This document shows positions 41,853 to 50,715 of a stretch of DNA of 64,000 bases, piece after piece. The notes under the pieces were generated by a model that saw only the letters and a list, made by a program, of their open reading frames with translations, ran no database searches and was not told where the DNA came from. Position 1 is the first letter of the stretch. Each line of letters starts with the position of its first letter. The stretch is taken from NCBI RefSeq assembly GCF_027941915.1, contig NZ_CP116009.1, forward strand, positions 3,224,001 to 3,288,000, written 5' to 3'. A program made the translations under genes and the position numbers. The stretch is from Ramlibacter tataouinensis. GTDB taxonomy: Bacteria; Pseudomonadota; Gammaproteobacteria; Burkholderiales; Burkholderiaceae_C.

Positions 41853-42610
41853 ACCCCGAGCAGGAACACCGCCGGCGCATCGCCCGGCGGGCTGCCGGCC
41901 TCGCGCCGCCATTGGGCCACGGTGCGGGTCGCGATGCGCGCATCGGGCAGGGTCAGCCCGCTGGCGACGCACAGGCGCGTGTCGCCGCGCAGCGCCTCCA
42001 GCAGCGCCGGCCAGAGCGCGGCGTTGCGGTACGGCGTCTCGATGAACAGCTGGGCCTGGGCGGTGCGCAGCGCCAGCGCCTCCAGCTCGCGGATGCGCTG
42101 GGTGCGCGGCCCCGGCTGCTGCGGCAGGTAGCCCACGAAGGCGAACGACTGGCCGTTCAGGCCGCTGGCCGCCAGCGCCAGCAGCAGCGAAGCGGGGCCC
42201 ACCAGCGGCACCACGCGCAGCCCGAGCTCGTGCGCCGCCCGCACCACCGACGACCCCGGATCGGCCACCGCCGGCATGCCGGCTTCGCTCACCAGGCCGA
42301 TGTCATGGCCGGCCAGCGCGGGGGCGAGCATCGGGCGCGCATCGAAGCTGCCCGCATGGTCGCCCTTCTTGTGCACCTCGCGCGGCAATTCGGTGATCGC
42401 CAGCGCCTGGATCGGCTGGGCCAGAGGCACGACCTCGCCCACACGCTTGAGGTAGGCGCGGGTGGTCTTCGCGTTCTCCGCCACCCAGTGCGTGATGCGG
42501 GCCGCCGCCTCCAGCGTGCGGATGGGCATCACCTGCTGCAGCGGCCCGGGCGTGGCGCAACCGAAATCGAGCGGGGCAGGGACCAGGTACAGCGTGCCGG
42601 GCGCGGGCAT
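41849..42610 (-). CDS. RsmI-like SAM-dependent methyltransferase
   Basis: Tetrapyrrole-methylase-fold methyltransferase of 253 aa, related to RsmI, which 2'-O-methylates C1402 of 16S rRNA. It shows MPAPGTLYLVPAPLDFG, GLVSEAGMPAVADPGSSVVR and VPLVGPASLLLALAASGLNG. It is about 30 residues shorter than RsmI, with a divergent N-terminus lacking the PIGN motif. It probably represents a paralogue rather than RsmI itself. It follows maf by one base, so the two are co-transcribed. Confidence 0.83.
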   Translation of the reverse strand: MPAPGTLYLVPAPLDFGCATPGPLQQVMPIRTLEAAARITHWVAENAKTTRAYLKRVGEVVPLAQPIQALAITELPREVHKKGDHAGSFDARPMLAPALAGHDIGLVSEAGMPAVADPGSSVVRAAHELGLRVVPLVGPASLLLALAASGLNGQSFAFVGYLPQQPGPRTQRIRELEALALRTAQAQLFIETPYRNAALWPALLEALRGDTRLCVASGLTLPDARIATRTVAQWRREAGSPPGDAPAVFLLGV

Positions 42611-42611
42611 C

Positions 42612-43205
42612 TCAGGGAATCCGGATGCCGGCGGCGCGCAGCAGGCGGCAGGTGCGGATCAGCGGCAGGCCGACCAGAGCCGTCGGGTCGTCGCTGTGGA
42701 TCGCCTCCAGCAGCGCGATGCCCAGGCCTTCGCTGCGGGCGCTGCCGGCGCAGTCGTAGGGCTGCTCGGCGCGCAGGTAGGTTTCGATCTCGGCATCGCC
42801 CAGGTCGCGGAACAGCACCCGCACCGGGGCCAGGTCCGCCTGCTCGAAGCGGCTCTCCAGGCACACCACCGCCAGCGCGGTCTGGAACACCACCGTGCGG
42901 CCGCGCATGCGGCGAAGCTGCGCGGTGGCGCGGTCGTGATCGCCCGGCTTGCCCAGCGGCTCGCCGTCGAGGTCGGCCACCTGGTCGGAGCCGATCACCA
43001 CCGCTTGCGGGTGCCGCTGCGCCACGGCCCGGGCCTTGGCCAGGGCCAGCCGCGTCGCCAGCGCCGCCGGCGCCTCGCCGGGCAGCGGCGTCTCATCCAC
43101 CTCGGGCGCGACTACCTCGAAGGGCAGGCCCAGCCGGCCCAGCAATTCGCGCCGGTAGCGCGAGGTCGAGCCGAGGATCAGGCGCCGTGGATGAGCGAGG
43201 GACAT
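42612..43205 (-). CDS. maf: Maf family nucleotide pyrophosphatase (YceF type)
   Basis: Hydrolyses noncanonical or methylated nucleoside triphosphates, in the YceF subfamily m7GTP. The 197-aa protein has the Maf signature LILGSTSRYRRELLGRLGLP, the E of PEVDETPLPGE, and the catalytic Asp in VVIGSDQVADLDGEPLGKPG. It is divergent from yceD across a 26-bp gap. The yceF-yceD-rpmF-plsX-fab neighbourhood is conserved between beta- and gammaproteobacteria. Confidence 0.92.
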   Translation of the reverse strand: MSLAHPRRLILGSTSRYRRELLGRLGLPFEVVAPEVDETPLPGEAPAALATRLALAKARAVAQRHPQAVVIGSDQVADLDGEPLGKPGDHDRATAQLRRMRGRTVVFQTALAVVCLESRFEQADLAPVRVLFRDLGDAEIETYLRAEQPYDCAGSARSEGLGIALLEAIHSDDPTALVGLPLIRTCRLLRAAGIRIP

Positions 43206-43218
43206 GCGGCGATTCTCT

Positions 43219-43224
43219 TACACT
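43219..43224 (+). promoter_or_regulatory. Candidate -10 box of yceD, placed for a leaderless mRNA
   Basis: TACACT ends 7 nt before the yceD ATG, the same spacing as the hemA TATAAT. No strong ribosome binding site follows and the -35 region is weak. Confidence 0.3.
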
Positions 43225-43231
43225 GGATTGC

Positions 43232-43774
43232 ATGAAGAGGACCTTCAGCCCGCAGCGGCTCGACGTGCGGGCGTTCGCCGAAGACGGGGAACGGCTGTCG
43301 GGCGAGGCCCGGCTGGCCGACCTCCCCCGGTTGGCCGCCGAGGGCCGCCCCGATGGAGCCGATCCCCGGGTCGAATGGTCGGCGCGCGGCGAGTTGCGCC
43401 ACCCGAACCACCTGCATCCGGAGGTCTGGCTGCACCTGGCCGCCGCCACCGAGTTGACCCTGACCTGCCAGCGTTGCCTGGAGGCAGTGGCTGTGCCGCT
43501 GTCGGTGGCCCGCGCTTTCCGCTTCGTCGCCGACGAGGACACGGCGGCGGCGCAGGACGAGCAGGCCGAGGAGGACGTGCTGGCGATCAGCCGCTCGTTC
43601 GACCTGCTGGAGCTGGTGGAGGACGAGTTGCTGATGGAGGTGCCGGTGGTGCCGCGGCACGAGGTCTGCCCGCGGCCGGTGCGCCTGTCGGCGGCCGACG
43701 CCGACTTCGATGAAGGCGAGCCGCGCGAGAACCCCTTCGCCCACCTCAAGCTGCTCAGGGACGGCAAGAAATAG
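43232..43774 (+). CDS. yceD: YceD (DUF177) 23S rRNA accumulation protein
   Basis: Family required for normal 23S rRNA accumulation in E. coli and plants. The 180-aa protein starts MKRTFSPQRLDVRAFAEDGE at 43232. The long open frame upstream is antisense to maf and the methyltransferase gene. It shows the family Cys pair LTCQRCLEAV and an acidic C-terminal half ending ENPFAHLKLLRDGKK. It lies directly before rpmF, as in most proteobacteria. Confidence 0.92.
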   Translation: MKRTFSPQRLDVRAFAEDGERLSGEARLADLPRLAAEGRPDGADPRVEWSARGELRHPNHLHPEVWLHLAAATELTLTCQRCLEAVAVPLSVARAFRFVADEDTAAAQDEQAEEDVLAISRSFDLLELVEDELLMEVPVVPRHEVCPRPVRLSAADADFDEGEPRENPFAHLKLLRDGKK

Positions 43775-43794
43775 GCGCCGCTCGACCAATGCCC

Positions 43795-43800
43795 TATAAT
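43795..43800 (+). promoter_or_regulatory. Predicted -10 box of rpmF
   Basis: A perfect TATAAT lies 20 bp after the yceD stop. The -35 is not convincing. The resulting leader of about 105 nt contains a hairpin just before the ribosome binding site (43867-43891). Confidence 0.5.
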
Positions 43801-43866
43801 GGCGGGCTTCGCGCGAAAAGCCACGCCTCGTGAGCGGCCTGCGCGCTTTCCGTCCATCATTCACCC

Positions 43867-43891
43867 GGCGCCTGCCTTCGAGCGAGGCGCC
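43867..43891 (+). other. Hairpin in the rpmF leader
   Basis: GGCGCCT and AGGCGCC form a 7-bp stem with an 11-nt loop, 8 nt before the AGGAG ribosome binding site of rpmF. It could take part in ribosomal-protein feedback or simply stabilise the short message. Confidence 0.4.
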
Positions 43892-43911
43892 CCAGCATCC
43901 AGGAGCCCGGC

Positions 43912-44094
43912 ATGGCCGTCCAGCAGAACAAGAAGTCGCCCTCCAAGCGGGGCATGCACCGTTCGCACAACGCGCTGACGGTGCCCGGCATCGCGGTGGA
44001 GCCCACCACCGGCGAGACCCACCTGCGCCACCACATCAGCCCGAACGGCTTCTACCGCGGCCGCAAGGTCCTCAAGACCAAGAACGACGCCTGA
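43912..44094 (+). CDS. rpmF: 50S ribosomal protein L32
   Basis: Small large-subunit protein of 60 aa beginning [20 protein letters not shown], with the typical [15 protein letters not shown] end. It has no zinc-binding cysteines, so it is the C-minus (zinc-independent) form. AGGAG precedes the ATG by 7 nt. It is followed by a strong terminator, which separates it from plsX. Confidence 0.97.
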   Translation: MAVQQNKKSPSKRGMHRSHNALTVPGIAVEPTTGETHLRHHISPNGFYRGRKVLKTKNDA

Positions 44095-44111
44095 TTCCGG
44101 CCACGGCAAGC

Positions 44112-44149
44112 AAAGGCCCGCCGCTGCCTGCGCAGCCCGGGCCTTTTTT
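44112..44149 (+). terminator. Rho-independent terminator after rpmF
   Basis: AAAGGCCCG and CGGGCCTTT form a 9-bp stem containing an inner GCTGC-CTGC-GCAGC hairpin, followed by further T (six in all). It should end most transcripts before plsX. Confidence 0.88.
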
Positions 44150-44236
44150 GCGTCCGTGCCCCGGTTGCCGGAGCGTGGCATCCAGGTTTGCGCGAGGTCG
44201 GATGGCACGCTGCCCGGAAGCTCTACATTTGAGGAC

Positions 44237-45286
44237 ATGACGATTCTGGCCGTCGATTGCATGGGGGGCGACCACGGCCTGGCCGTAACCCTGCCCGCCT
44301 GCCGCAGCTTCCTCCAGGCGCATCCCGAAGCCCGCCTGCTGCTGGTGGGCAGCGGCGAGGCGCTGCAGCAGTTCCATCCGCGCGCCACCCACGTGCCCGC
44401 CTCCGAGGTCGTGGCGATGGATGATGCCGTCGAGGTCGCCCTGCGGCGCAAGAAGGATTCATCGATGCGCATCGCCATCCAGCAGGTGCGCGATGGCAAG
44501 GCCGACGCGGCGGTCTCGGCCGGCAACACCGGCGCGCTGATGGCCCTGGCCCGCTACCTGCTCAAGACGCTGGAGGGCATCGACCGGCCCGCCATCGCCT
44601 CGCCGCTGCCCAATGCCAAGGGCAGCGCCACCACCGTGCTGGACCTGGGCGCCAACGTCGATTGCACCGAGCAGCACCTGCTGCAGTTCGCGGTGATGGG
44701 CTCGGCCCTGGTGGCGGCGCTGAGCGGCCGTGACCAGCCCAGCGTCGGCCTGCTCAACATCGGCGAAGAGGTGATCAAGGGCAACGAGGTGATCAAGCGC
44801 GCCGGCGAGCTGCTGCGTTCGGCCGCGGCCGCCGGCGACCTCAATTTCCACGGCAACGTGGAAGGCAACGACATCTTCAAGGGCACCACCGACATCGTGG
44901 TGTGCGACGGCTTCGTCGGCAACGTGGCGCTCAAGACCAGCGAGGGCCTGGCCAGCATGATCGGCGGCTTCCTGCGCGAGGAGTTCTCGCGCAACCCGCT
45001 GACCAAGGTCTCCGCCCTGCTGGCCTATCCGGTGCTGTCCGCCTTCAAGAAGCGGGTGGACTACCGCCGCTACAACGGCGCGGCGCTGCTCGGCCTGCGC
45101 GGGCTGGTGTTCAAGAGCCATGGCTCGGCCGACGCGTTCGCCTTCGAGCACGCGCTGGCCCGGGCGTATGATGCGGCCCGAAACAAGCTGCTCGACCGGG
45201 TCGAGACCCGCATCGCGCATGCCCGGCCCCTGCTGGCCGGGTCCGCGGCCGACGCCGCTTCCATCGAGACCCTCGCTTCCGAATGA
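44237..45286 (+). CDS. plsX: Phosphate acyltransferase PlsX
   Basis: Makes acyl-phosphate from acyl-ACP, feeding glycerol-3-phosphate acyltransferase PlsY in phospholipid synthesis. The 349-aa protein starts [20 protein letters not shown] at 44237 behind GAGG. The frame opens upstream at 44156, but the terminator region lies there. Family motifs are [25 protein letters not shown] and [20 protein letters not shown]. It overlaps fabH by four bases (ATGA). Confidence 0.96.
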   Translation: MTILAVDCMGGDHGLAVTLPACRSFLQAHPEARLLLVGSGEALQQFHPRATHVPASEVVAMDDAVEVALRRKKDSSMRIAIQQVRDGKADAAVSAGNTGALMALARYLLKTLEGIDRPAIASPLPNAKGSATTVLDLGANVDCTEQHLLQFAVMGSALVAALSGRDQPSVGLLNIGEEVIKGNEVIKRAGELLRSAAAAGDLNFHGNVEGNDIFKGTTDIVVCDGFVGNVALKTSEGLASMIGGFLREEFSRNPLTKVSALLAYPVLSAFKKRVDYRRYNGAALLGLRGLVFKSHGSADAFAFEHALARAYDAARNKLLDRVETRIAHARPLLAGSAADAASIETLASE

Positions 45287-46260
45287 GCCGATATTCGCGC
45301 ATTGCCGGCACCGGCAGCTACTTGCCGCCGCGCCGAGTGACCAATGACGACCTGACCGTCCAACTGGCGGCCCAGGGCATCGAAACGTCCGACCAGTGGA
45401 TCGTGGAGCGCACCGGCATCCGGGCCCGCCACTTCGCCGCGCCCGACGTGACCGCCAGCGACCTCGGCGTGCCGGCCGCGCTTCAGGCGATCGAGGCGGC
45501 CGGCTGCAGCCCGGCCGACATCGACCTGATCATCGTCGCCACCTCGACGCCGGACATGGTGTTCCCGTCGGCGGCGTGCATCCTGCAGAACAAGCTGGGC
45601 ATCGCCGGCTGCCCGGCGTTCGACGTGCAGGCGGTGTGCAGCGGCTTCGTCTATGCGCTGACGGTGGCCGACGCGATGATCCGCACCGGCGGCGCCAGCC
45701 GCGCGCTGGTGGTCGGCGCCGAGGTGTTCTCGCGCATCCTCGATTTCAAGGACCGCACCACCTGCGTGCTGTTCGGCGATGGCGCCGGGGCCGTAGTGCT
45801 GGAAGCCTCCGATACCCCCGGCATCCTGGCCAGCGACCTGCATGCGGACGGCAAGCACGTCGGCATCCTGTGCGTGCCCGGCACGGTCGCAGGCGGCCAG
45901 GTGCTGGGCGACCCGCTGCTCAAGATGGATGGCCAGGCGGTGTTCAAGCTGGCCGTCGGCGTGCTGGAAAGCGCGGCCCGCGCTACGCTGGCCAAGGCCG
46001 GCCGCACCGAAGCCGACATCGACTGGCTGATCCCGCACCAGGCCAACATCCGCATCATGCAGGGCACGGCCAGGAAGCTGAAGCTGCCCATGGACAAGCT
46101 GGTCGTCACCGTCGACCAGCATGGCAACACCTCGGCCGCCTCGATCCCTCTGGCGCTCGATGCCGCAGTTCGCGAAGGCAAGGTCCGCCGCGGCGACACC
46201 CTGATGCTGGAAGGCGTCGGTGGCGGCTTCACCTGGGGCGCGGTGCTGCTGGACTACTGA
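45283..46260 (+). CDS. fabH: 3-oxoacyl-ACP synthase III
   Basis: Starts fatty-acid chains by condensing acetyl-CoA with malonyl-ACP. The 325-aa protein has the full Cys-His-Asn triad: C119 (DVQAVCSGF), H252 (IPHQANIRI) and N282 (HGNTSAAS). [13 protein letters not shown] at the C-terminus is also typical. It is coupled to plsX and followed 49 bp later by fabD. Confidence 0.97.
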   Translation: MSRYSRIAGTGSYLPPRRVTNDDLTVQLAAQGIETSDQWIVERTGIRARHFAAPDVTASDLGVPAALQAIEAAGCSPADIDLIIVATSTPDMVFPSAACILQNKLGIAGCPAFDVQAVCSGFVYALTVADAMIRTGGASRALVVGAEVFSRILDFKDRTTCVLFGDGAGAVVLEASDTPGILASDLHADGKHVGILCVPGTVAGGQVLGDPLLKMDGQAVFKLAVGVLESAARATLAKAGRTEADIDWLIPHQANIRIMQGTARKLKLPMDKLVVTVDQHGNTSAASIPLALDAAVREGKVRRGDTLMLEGVGGGFTWGAVLLDY

Positions 46261-46309
46261 GTCCCGCCGGCGCCGCACGCCCCTGTTCGACCGACTTTCC
46301 AACGACGAC

Positions 46310-47260
46310 ATGAAACCGTTTGCATTCGTGTTCCCCGGCCAGGGCTCCCAGGCCGTCGGCATGCTCGACGCCTGGGGCGACCACCCGGCCGTGCAGCAGG
46401 CCATCGCCGAAGCCTCCGAGGCGCTGGGCGAGGACATCGGCCGCCTGATCCACGACGGCCCCAAGGAGGCGCTGGCGCTGACTACCAATACCCAGCCGGT
46501 GATGCTGGTGGCGGGCGTGGCGGCCTATCGCGCCTGGCTGGCCGAGGGCGGCGCCAAGCCCGCCGTGGTGGCCGGCCACTCGCTGGGCGAGTACTCGGCG
46601 CTGGTCGCCGCCGGCGCCCTGAGCCTGGCCGACGCCGCGCCGCTGGTGCGCTTTCGCGCCCAGGCCATGCAGGAAGCCGTGCCGGTGGGCGAGGGCGCCA
46701 TGGCCGCCGTGCTGGGCATGGACGCCCAAAAGGTGGTGGAAGGCTGCGCCGAGGCCCAGCGTTCCTTCGGCACCAACTCGCTGGAGGCGGTCGAGGCGGT
46801 GAACTTCAACGACCCCGCGCAGACCGTCATCGCCGGCAGCAAGGCGGCGGTCGACAAGGCCTGCGAAGTGCTCAAGGCCCATGGCGCCAAGCGCGCCTTG
46901 CCGCTGCCGGTGTCGGCGCCGTTCCACTCCAGCCTGATGAAGCCGGCGGCCGACCGGCTGCGCGAGCGGCTGGCCCAGGTGGCCATCGCCGCCCCGCAGA
47001 TTCCCGTGGTCAACAACATCGAGGCCAGGGTCGAGACCGACCCCGGCCGCATCCGCGCCGCCCTGTACGAGCAGGCCTTCGGGCCGGTGCGCTGGGTCGA
47101 CTGCATCCGGGCGATCCAGGGCCGCGGCGTCGGCGTGGTGCTGGAGTGCGGCCCGGGCAAGGTGCTGCAGGGCCTGTGCAAGCGCATCGACCCGGCGCTG
47201 GCGGCCGGCGCCGTCTACGACCCGGCCAGCCTGGCCGAAGCGAAGGGGCTGCTGGCATGA
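46310..47260 (+). CDS. fabD: Malonyl-CoA:ACP transacylase
   Basis: Transfers malonyl groups from CoA to ACP. The 316-aa protein begins MKPFAFVFPGQGSQAVGML at 46310. The nucleophile S91 lies in VAGHSLGEYSALVAAG and the partner H206 in SAPFHSSLM. The C-terminal VVLECGPGKVLQGL is standard. It overlaps fabG by four bases (ATGA). Confidence 0.97.
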   Translation: MKPFAFVFPGQGSQAVGMLDAWGDHPAVQQAIAEASEALGEDIGRLIHDGPKEALALTTNTQPVMLVAGVAAYRAWLAEGGAKPAVVAGHSLGEYSALVAAGALSLADAAPLVRFRAQAMQEAVPVGEGAMAAVLGMDAQKVVEGCAEAQRSFGTNSLEAVEAVNFNDPAQTVIAGSKAAVDKACEVLKAHGAKRALPLPVSAPFHSSLMKPAADRLRERLAQVAIAAPQIPVVNNIEARVETDPGRIRAALYEQAFGPVRWVDCIRAIQGRGVGVVLECGPGKVLQGLCKRIDPALAAGAVYDPASLAEAKGLLA

Positions 47261-48003
47261 ATGCGGGTGCACTGAAGGGACAAGTGGCGCTGGTCACCGG
47301 CGCCTCGCGCGGCATCGGCGCGGCGATCGCGCTGGAGCTGGCGCAGCAGGGTGCCACGGTGATCGGCACCGCCACCACCGACGAGGGTGCGCAGAAGGTC
47401 GGCCAGGCGCTGGCGGCCTTTGGAGGCCGCGGCGAACGGCTGGACGTCAACGACGTCGCCCAGGCCGAGGCGCTGGTCGACGCCATCGTCAAGCAGCACG
47501 GCGGCCTGCAGGTGCTGGTCAACAACGCCGGCATCACCCGCGACATGCTGGCCATGCGGCTCAAGGACGAGGACTGGGACGCCGTGCTGGACACCAACCT
47601 CAAGGCGGTGTTCCGCCTCAGCCGGGCCGTGATGCGCACCATGATGAAGCAGCGCTACGGCCGCATCGTCAGCATCACGTCGGTGGTCGGCGCCTCGGGC
47701 AACCCCGGCCAGGCCAACTATGCGGCCGCCAAGGCCGGCGTCGCCGGGCTGACCCGGGCGCTGGCGCGCGAACTCGGCAGCCGCGGAATCACCGTCAACT
47801 GCGTGGCGCCCGGCTTCATCGAGACCGACATGACGGCCGTGCTGCCCGAGGAGCAGCGCAAGGCGCTGCTGGGCCAAATTCCGCTGGGCCAGCTCGGCAA
47901 GCCCGCCGACATCGCCCATGCGGTGGCCTACCTGGCCTCCCCGGCCGCCGGCTACGTCACCGGCCAGGAACTGCACGTCAACGGCGGCATGTACATGGCC
48001 TGA
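47257..48003 (+). CDS. fabG: 3-oxoacyl-ACP reductase
   Basis: NADPH-dependent reduction of 3-oxoacyl-ACP. The 248-aa short-chain dehydrogenase has the nucleotide-binding loop TGASRGIG (14-21), NNAG (89-92), the catalytic S142, Y155 and K159 (NYAAAKAG), and the PGFIETDMT motif. The start at 47257 overlaps the fabD stop and is preceded by a GGGG-rich ribosome binding site. Confidence 0.97.
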   Translation: MNAGALKGQVALVTGASRGIGAAIALELAQQGATVIGTATTDEGAQKVGQALAAFGGRGERLDVNDVAQAEALVDAIVKQHGGLQVLVNNAGITRDMLAMRLKDEDWDAVLDTNLKAVFRLSRAVMRTMMKQRYGRIVSITSVVGASGNPGQANYAAAKAGVAGLTRALARELGSRGITVNCVAPGFIETDMTAVLPEEQRKALLGQIPLGQLGKPADIAHAVAYLASPAAGYVTGQELHVNGGMYMA

Positions 48004-48336
<333 letters not shown>

Positions 48337-48342
48337 TTGCGA

Positions 48343-49587
48343 ATGACCCGCCGCCGAGTCGTCGTCACCGGTCTGGGCTGCGTCAGCCCCGTCGGCAACA
48401 CCGTTGCCGAGTCCTGGGACAACCTGCTGGCCGGCCGCACGGGGATCGACTTCATCACCCAGTTCGATGCGGCCAACTTCGCCTGCCGCTTCGCCGGCGA
48501 GGTCAAGGGCTTCAACATCGCCGACTACATCCCCGAGAAGGAAGCCCGGCACATGGACCGGTTCATCCACCTCGGGCTGGCGGCAGCCTGCCAGGCGGTG
48601 GCCGACAGCGGGCTGCCCAGCGGTGACGCCCTTCCGGCCGAGCTGGCCGAGCGCATCGGCGTGAACATCGGCGCCGGCATCGGCGGCCTGCCGATGATCG
48701 AGCAGACCCATGCCGAGCTGGTTGCGCGCGGGCCGCGCCGCGTCTCCCCCTTCTTCGTGCCCGCCTCGATCATCAACATGATCTCGGGCCATGTGTCGAT
48801 CAAGTACGGCTTCAAGGGCCCGAACATCGCGGTCGTCACCGCCTGCACCACCGGCCTGCATGCCATCGGGCTGTCGGCCCGCATGATCGAGAGCGGCGAC
48901 GCCGACATCATGGTGTGCGGCGGCGCCGAGTCGTCGGTTTCGCCGCTGGGCATCGGTGGTTTCGCCGCCTCGCGCGCGCTGTCCACCCGCAACGACGACC
49001 CGAAGACGGCATCCCGCCCCTGGGACAAGGACCGCGACGGCTTCGTGCTGGGCGAGGGCGGCGGCGTGCTGGTGCTCGAGGAATACGAGCACGCCAGGTC
49101 GCGCGGCGCGAAGATCTATGCCGAGGTCGCCGGTTTCGGCATGTCGGCCGACGCCTTCCACATGACGGCGCCCGACGTGGACGGCCCGCGCCGGGCCATG
49201 GTCGGCGCCCTGCGCAACGCCGGCATCAATGCCGATGAAGTCGACTACCTCAACGCCCACGGTACCTCCACACCGCTGGGCGACCTGAACGAGACCAACG
49301 CGATCAAGGCCGCGCTGGGCGACCACGCGAAGCAACTGGTGGTCAGCTCCACCAAGTCCATGACCGGCCACCTGCTGGGCGGCGCCGGCGGCATCGAGTC
49401 GGTGTTCACCGTGCTGGCGGTGCACCGGCAAAAGGCCCCGCCGACCATCAACATCTTTAACCAGGATCCCGAGTGCGACCTGGACTACTGCGCCAACACG
49501 GCGCGGGACCTGAAGATCGACGTGGCCATGAAGAACAACTTCGGCTTCGGCGGCACCAACGGCACGCTGGTCTTCAAGCGGGTCTGA
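48343..49587 (+). CDS. fabF: 3-oxoacyl-ACP synthase II
   Basis: Elongating condensing enzyme of fatty-acid synthesis. The 414-aa protein starts MTRRRVVVTGLGCVSPVGN at ATG 48343. A TTG two codons upstream is also in frame. The Cys-His-His triad is C168 (TACTTGLHA), H306 (NAHGTSTPLGD) and H343 (TGHLLGGAGG). The C-terminal NNFGFGGTN is conserved. It ends the fab cluster. Confidence 0.97.
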   Translation: MTRRRVVVTGLGCVSPVGNTVAESWDNLLAGRTGIDFITQFDAANFACRFAGEVKGFNIADYIPEKEARHMDRFIHLGLAAACQAVADSGLPSGDALPAELAERIGVNIGAGIGGLPMIEQTHAELVARGPRRVSPFFVPASIINMISGHVSIKYGFKGPNIAVVTACTTGLHAIGLSARMIESGDADIMVCGGAESSVSPLGIGGFAASRALSTRNDDPKTASRPWDKDRDGFVLGEGGGVLVLEEYEHARSRGAKIYAEVAGFGMSADAFHMTAPDVDGPRRAMVGALRNAGINADEVDYLNAHGTSTPLGDLNETNAIKAALGDHAKQLVVSSTKSMTGHLLGGAGGIESVFTVLAVHRQKAPPTINIFNQDPECDLDYCANTARDLKIDVAMKNNFGFGGTNGTLVFKRV

Positions 49588-49602
49588 CGCCCGCGGCTTC
49601 CC

Positions 49603-50067
49603 ATGCACGGCGCCCCATCGGTGAGTTATCCGGTGGGGCGTTCTGCTTGGCTGGGGCGCCTGCTGGCGCTGGCCTGGGCGGCCGGAGCGCTGGCCTGCGC
49701 CGCCTGGGCCTGGCAGGGCGCCGCCCCCACCCGGGTTGCAGCCGGCGTGGCGGCCACGGTGGTCGCCGGCGCCTGGGTCGCGCGCTGGTGGTGGCGGCTG
49801 CCCGACCGGCAGCTGCACTGGGACGGGGGCGCCTGGCATCGGTCGGAGCCGCTGGCCGGGGAGGGCGCCGCCGGCCGGATCGAGCCGGCGCTGGACCTGC
49901 AGTCGGCCCTGCTGCTGCGCTGGCGCGGTCAGGACGGGGGCGGCGACTGGATCTGGGCCGAGCGCTCGCGGCTGCCGGCCCGCTGGGACGCGCTGCGGCG
50001 TGCTGTATATTCGCGCGCCGATGCCGACGTGCTGCCCGGGGCGAAGCCGCCGTCGCCGAGACCATGA
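49603..50067 (+). CDS. Small membrane protein, unknown function
   Basis: A 154-aa protein with two hydrophobic helices near residues 18-38 and 44-63 (ACAAWAWQGAAPTRVAAGVA between them). A soluble tail rich in W, R and L follows (WRLPDRQLHWDGGAWHRSEP and SALLLRWRGQDG). The layout, two membrane helices and a small beta-rich tail ending in an RWDALRRAVYSR segment, resembles YgfX/CptA-type proteins, but I cannot assign it firmly. It sits between fabF and rpoE and overlaps rpoE by four bases (ATGA), so it is probably made with the sigma factor. Confidence 0.72.
   Translation: MHGAPSVSYPVGRSAWLGRLLALAWAAGALACAAWAWQGAAPTRVAAGVAATVVAGAWVARWWWRLPDRQLHWDGGAWHRSEPLAGEGAAGRIEPALDLQSALLLRWRGQDGGGDWIWAERSRLPARWDALRRAVYSRADADVLPGAKPPSPRP
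50006..50011 (+). promoter_or_regulatory. Candidate -10 box of rpoE
   Basis: TATATT with CTGGGA 17 bp upstream (49983-49988), inside the end of the preceding small gene. Transcription would start 46 nt before the rpoE ATG. The match is modest. Confidence 0.3.
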
Positions 50068-50699
50068 CCCAGAGCCCGCCCGCACCCGCCTCCCCGCCGC
50101 CCGACACCGACCAGATGCTGGTGGCTCGCGCCGTGGCGGGCGACCAGCGGGCCTACGAGCTGCTGGTGATCAAGTACCAGCGCCGCATCGAGCGGCTGAT
50201 CGGCCGGATGGTGCGCGACGTCGACCTGGTGGAGGACATCGCCCAGGAAACCTTCATCCGGGCCTACCGGGCGCTCGGCCAGTTCCGCGGCGAGGCCCAG
50301 TTCTACACCTGGCTGTACCGGATTGCCGTCAACACCGCCAAGAAAGCCCTGTCCGACCTCAAGCGCGACCCGCTGGTGTCCGAGAGCGCCCTGCGCGGGG
50401 GCGACGACGAGGATGAAACTTCCCCGGTGGAGAACGAACTAACCAGCCCGGAAACGCCGGAGACGGTGCTCGCCGCCAAGGAAATCGCCGCCACGGTCAA
50501 CTCGGCCATGGAGGCTCTCCCCGAGGAGTTGCGGCAGGCCGTCACGCTGCGCGAGATCGAAGGGCTGAGCTACGAAGAGATCGCGCAAGTCATGAACTGC
50601 CCGATCGGGACCGTCCGCTCGCGCATCTTCCGCGCGCGCGAGGCGATTTCGGCCAAGGTCAAGCCCCTGCTGGAGAACCAGTCGGGCAAGCGCTGGTAG
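50064..50699 (+). CDS. rpoE: RNA polymerase sigma factor RpoE (AlgU type)
   Basis: ECF sigma factor for the envelope-stress response. The 211-aa protein has a short proline-rich N-terminus. Region 2 is AYELLVIKYQRRIERLIGRM, DLVEDIAQETFIRAYRAL and FYTWLYRIAVNTAKKAL. Region 4 is EGLSYEEIAQVMNCPIGTVRSRIFRARE. It is followed by its anti-sigma factor rseA and by rseB and degP, the same order as algU-mucA-mucB-mucD. Its start overlaps the preceding small gene. Confidence 0.96.
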   Translation: MTQSPPAPASPPPDTDQMLVARAVAGDQRAYELLVIKYQRRIERLIGRMVRDVDLVEDIAQETFIRAYRALGQFRGEAQFYTWLYRIAVNTAKKALSDLKRDPLVSESALRGGDDEDETSPVENELTSPETPETVLAAKEIAATVNSAMEALPEELRQAVTLREIEGLSYEEIAQVMNCPIGTVRSRIFRAREAISAKVKPLLENQSGKRW

Positions 50700-50715
50700 C
50701 GGCAAGGTGAGAGCG

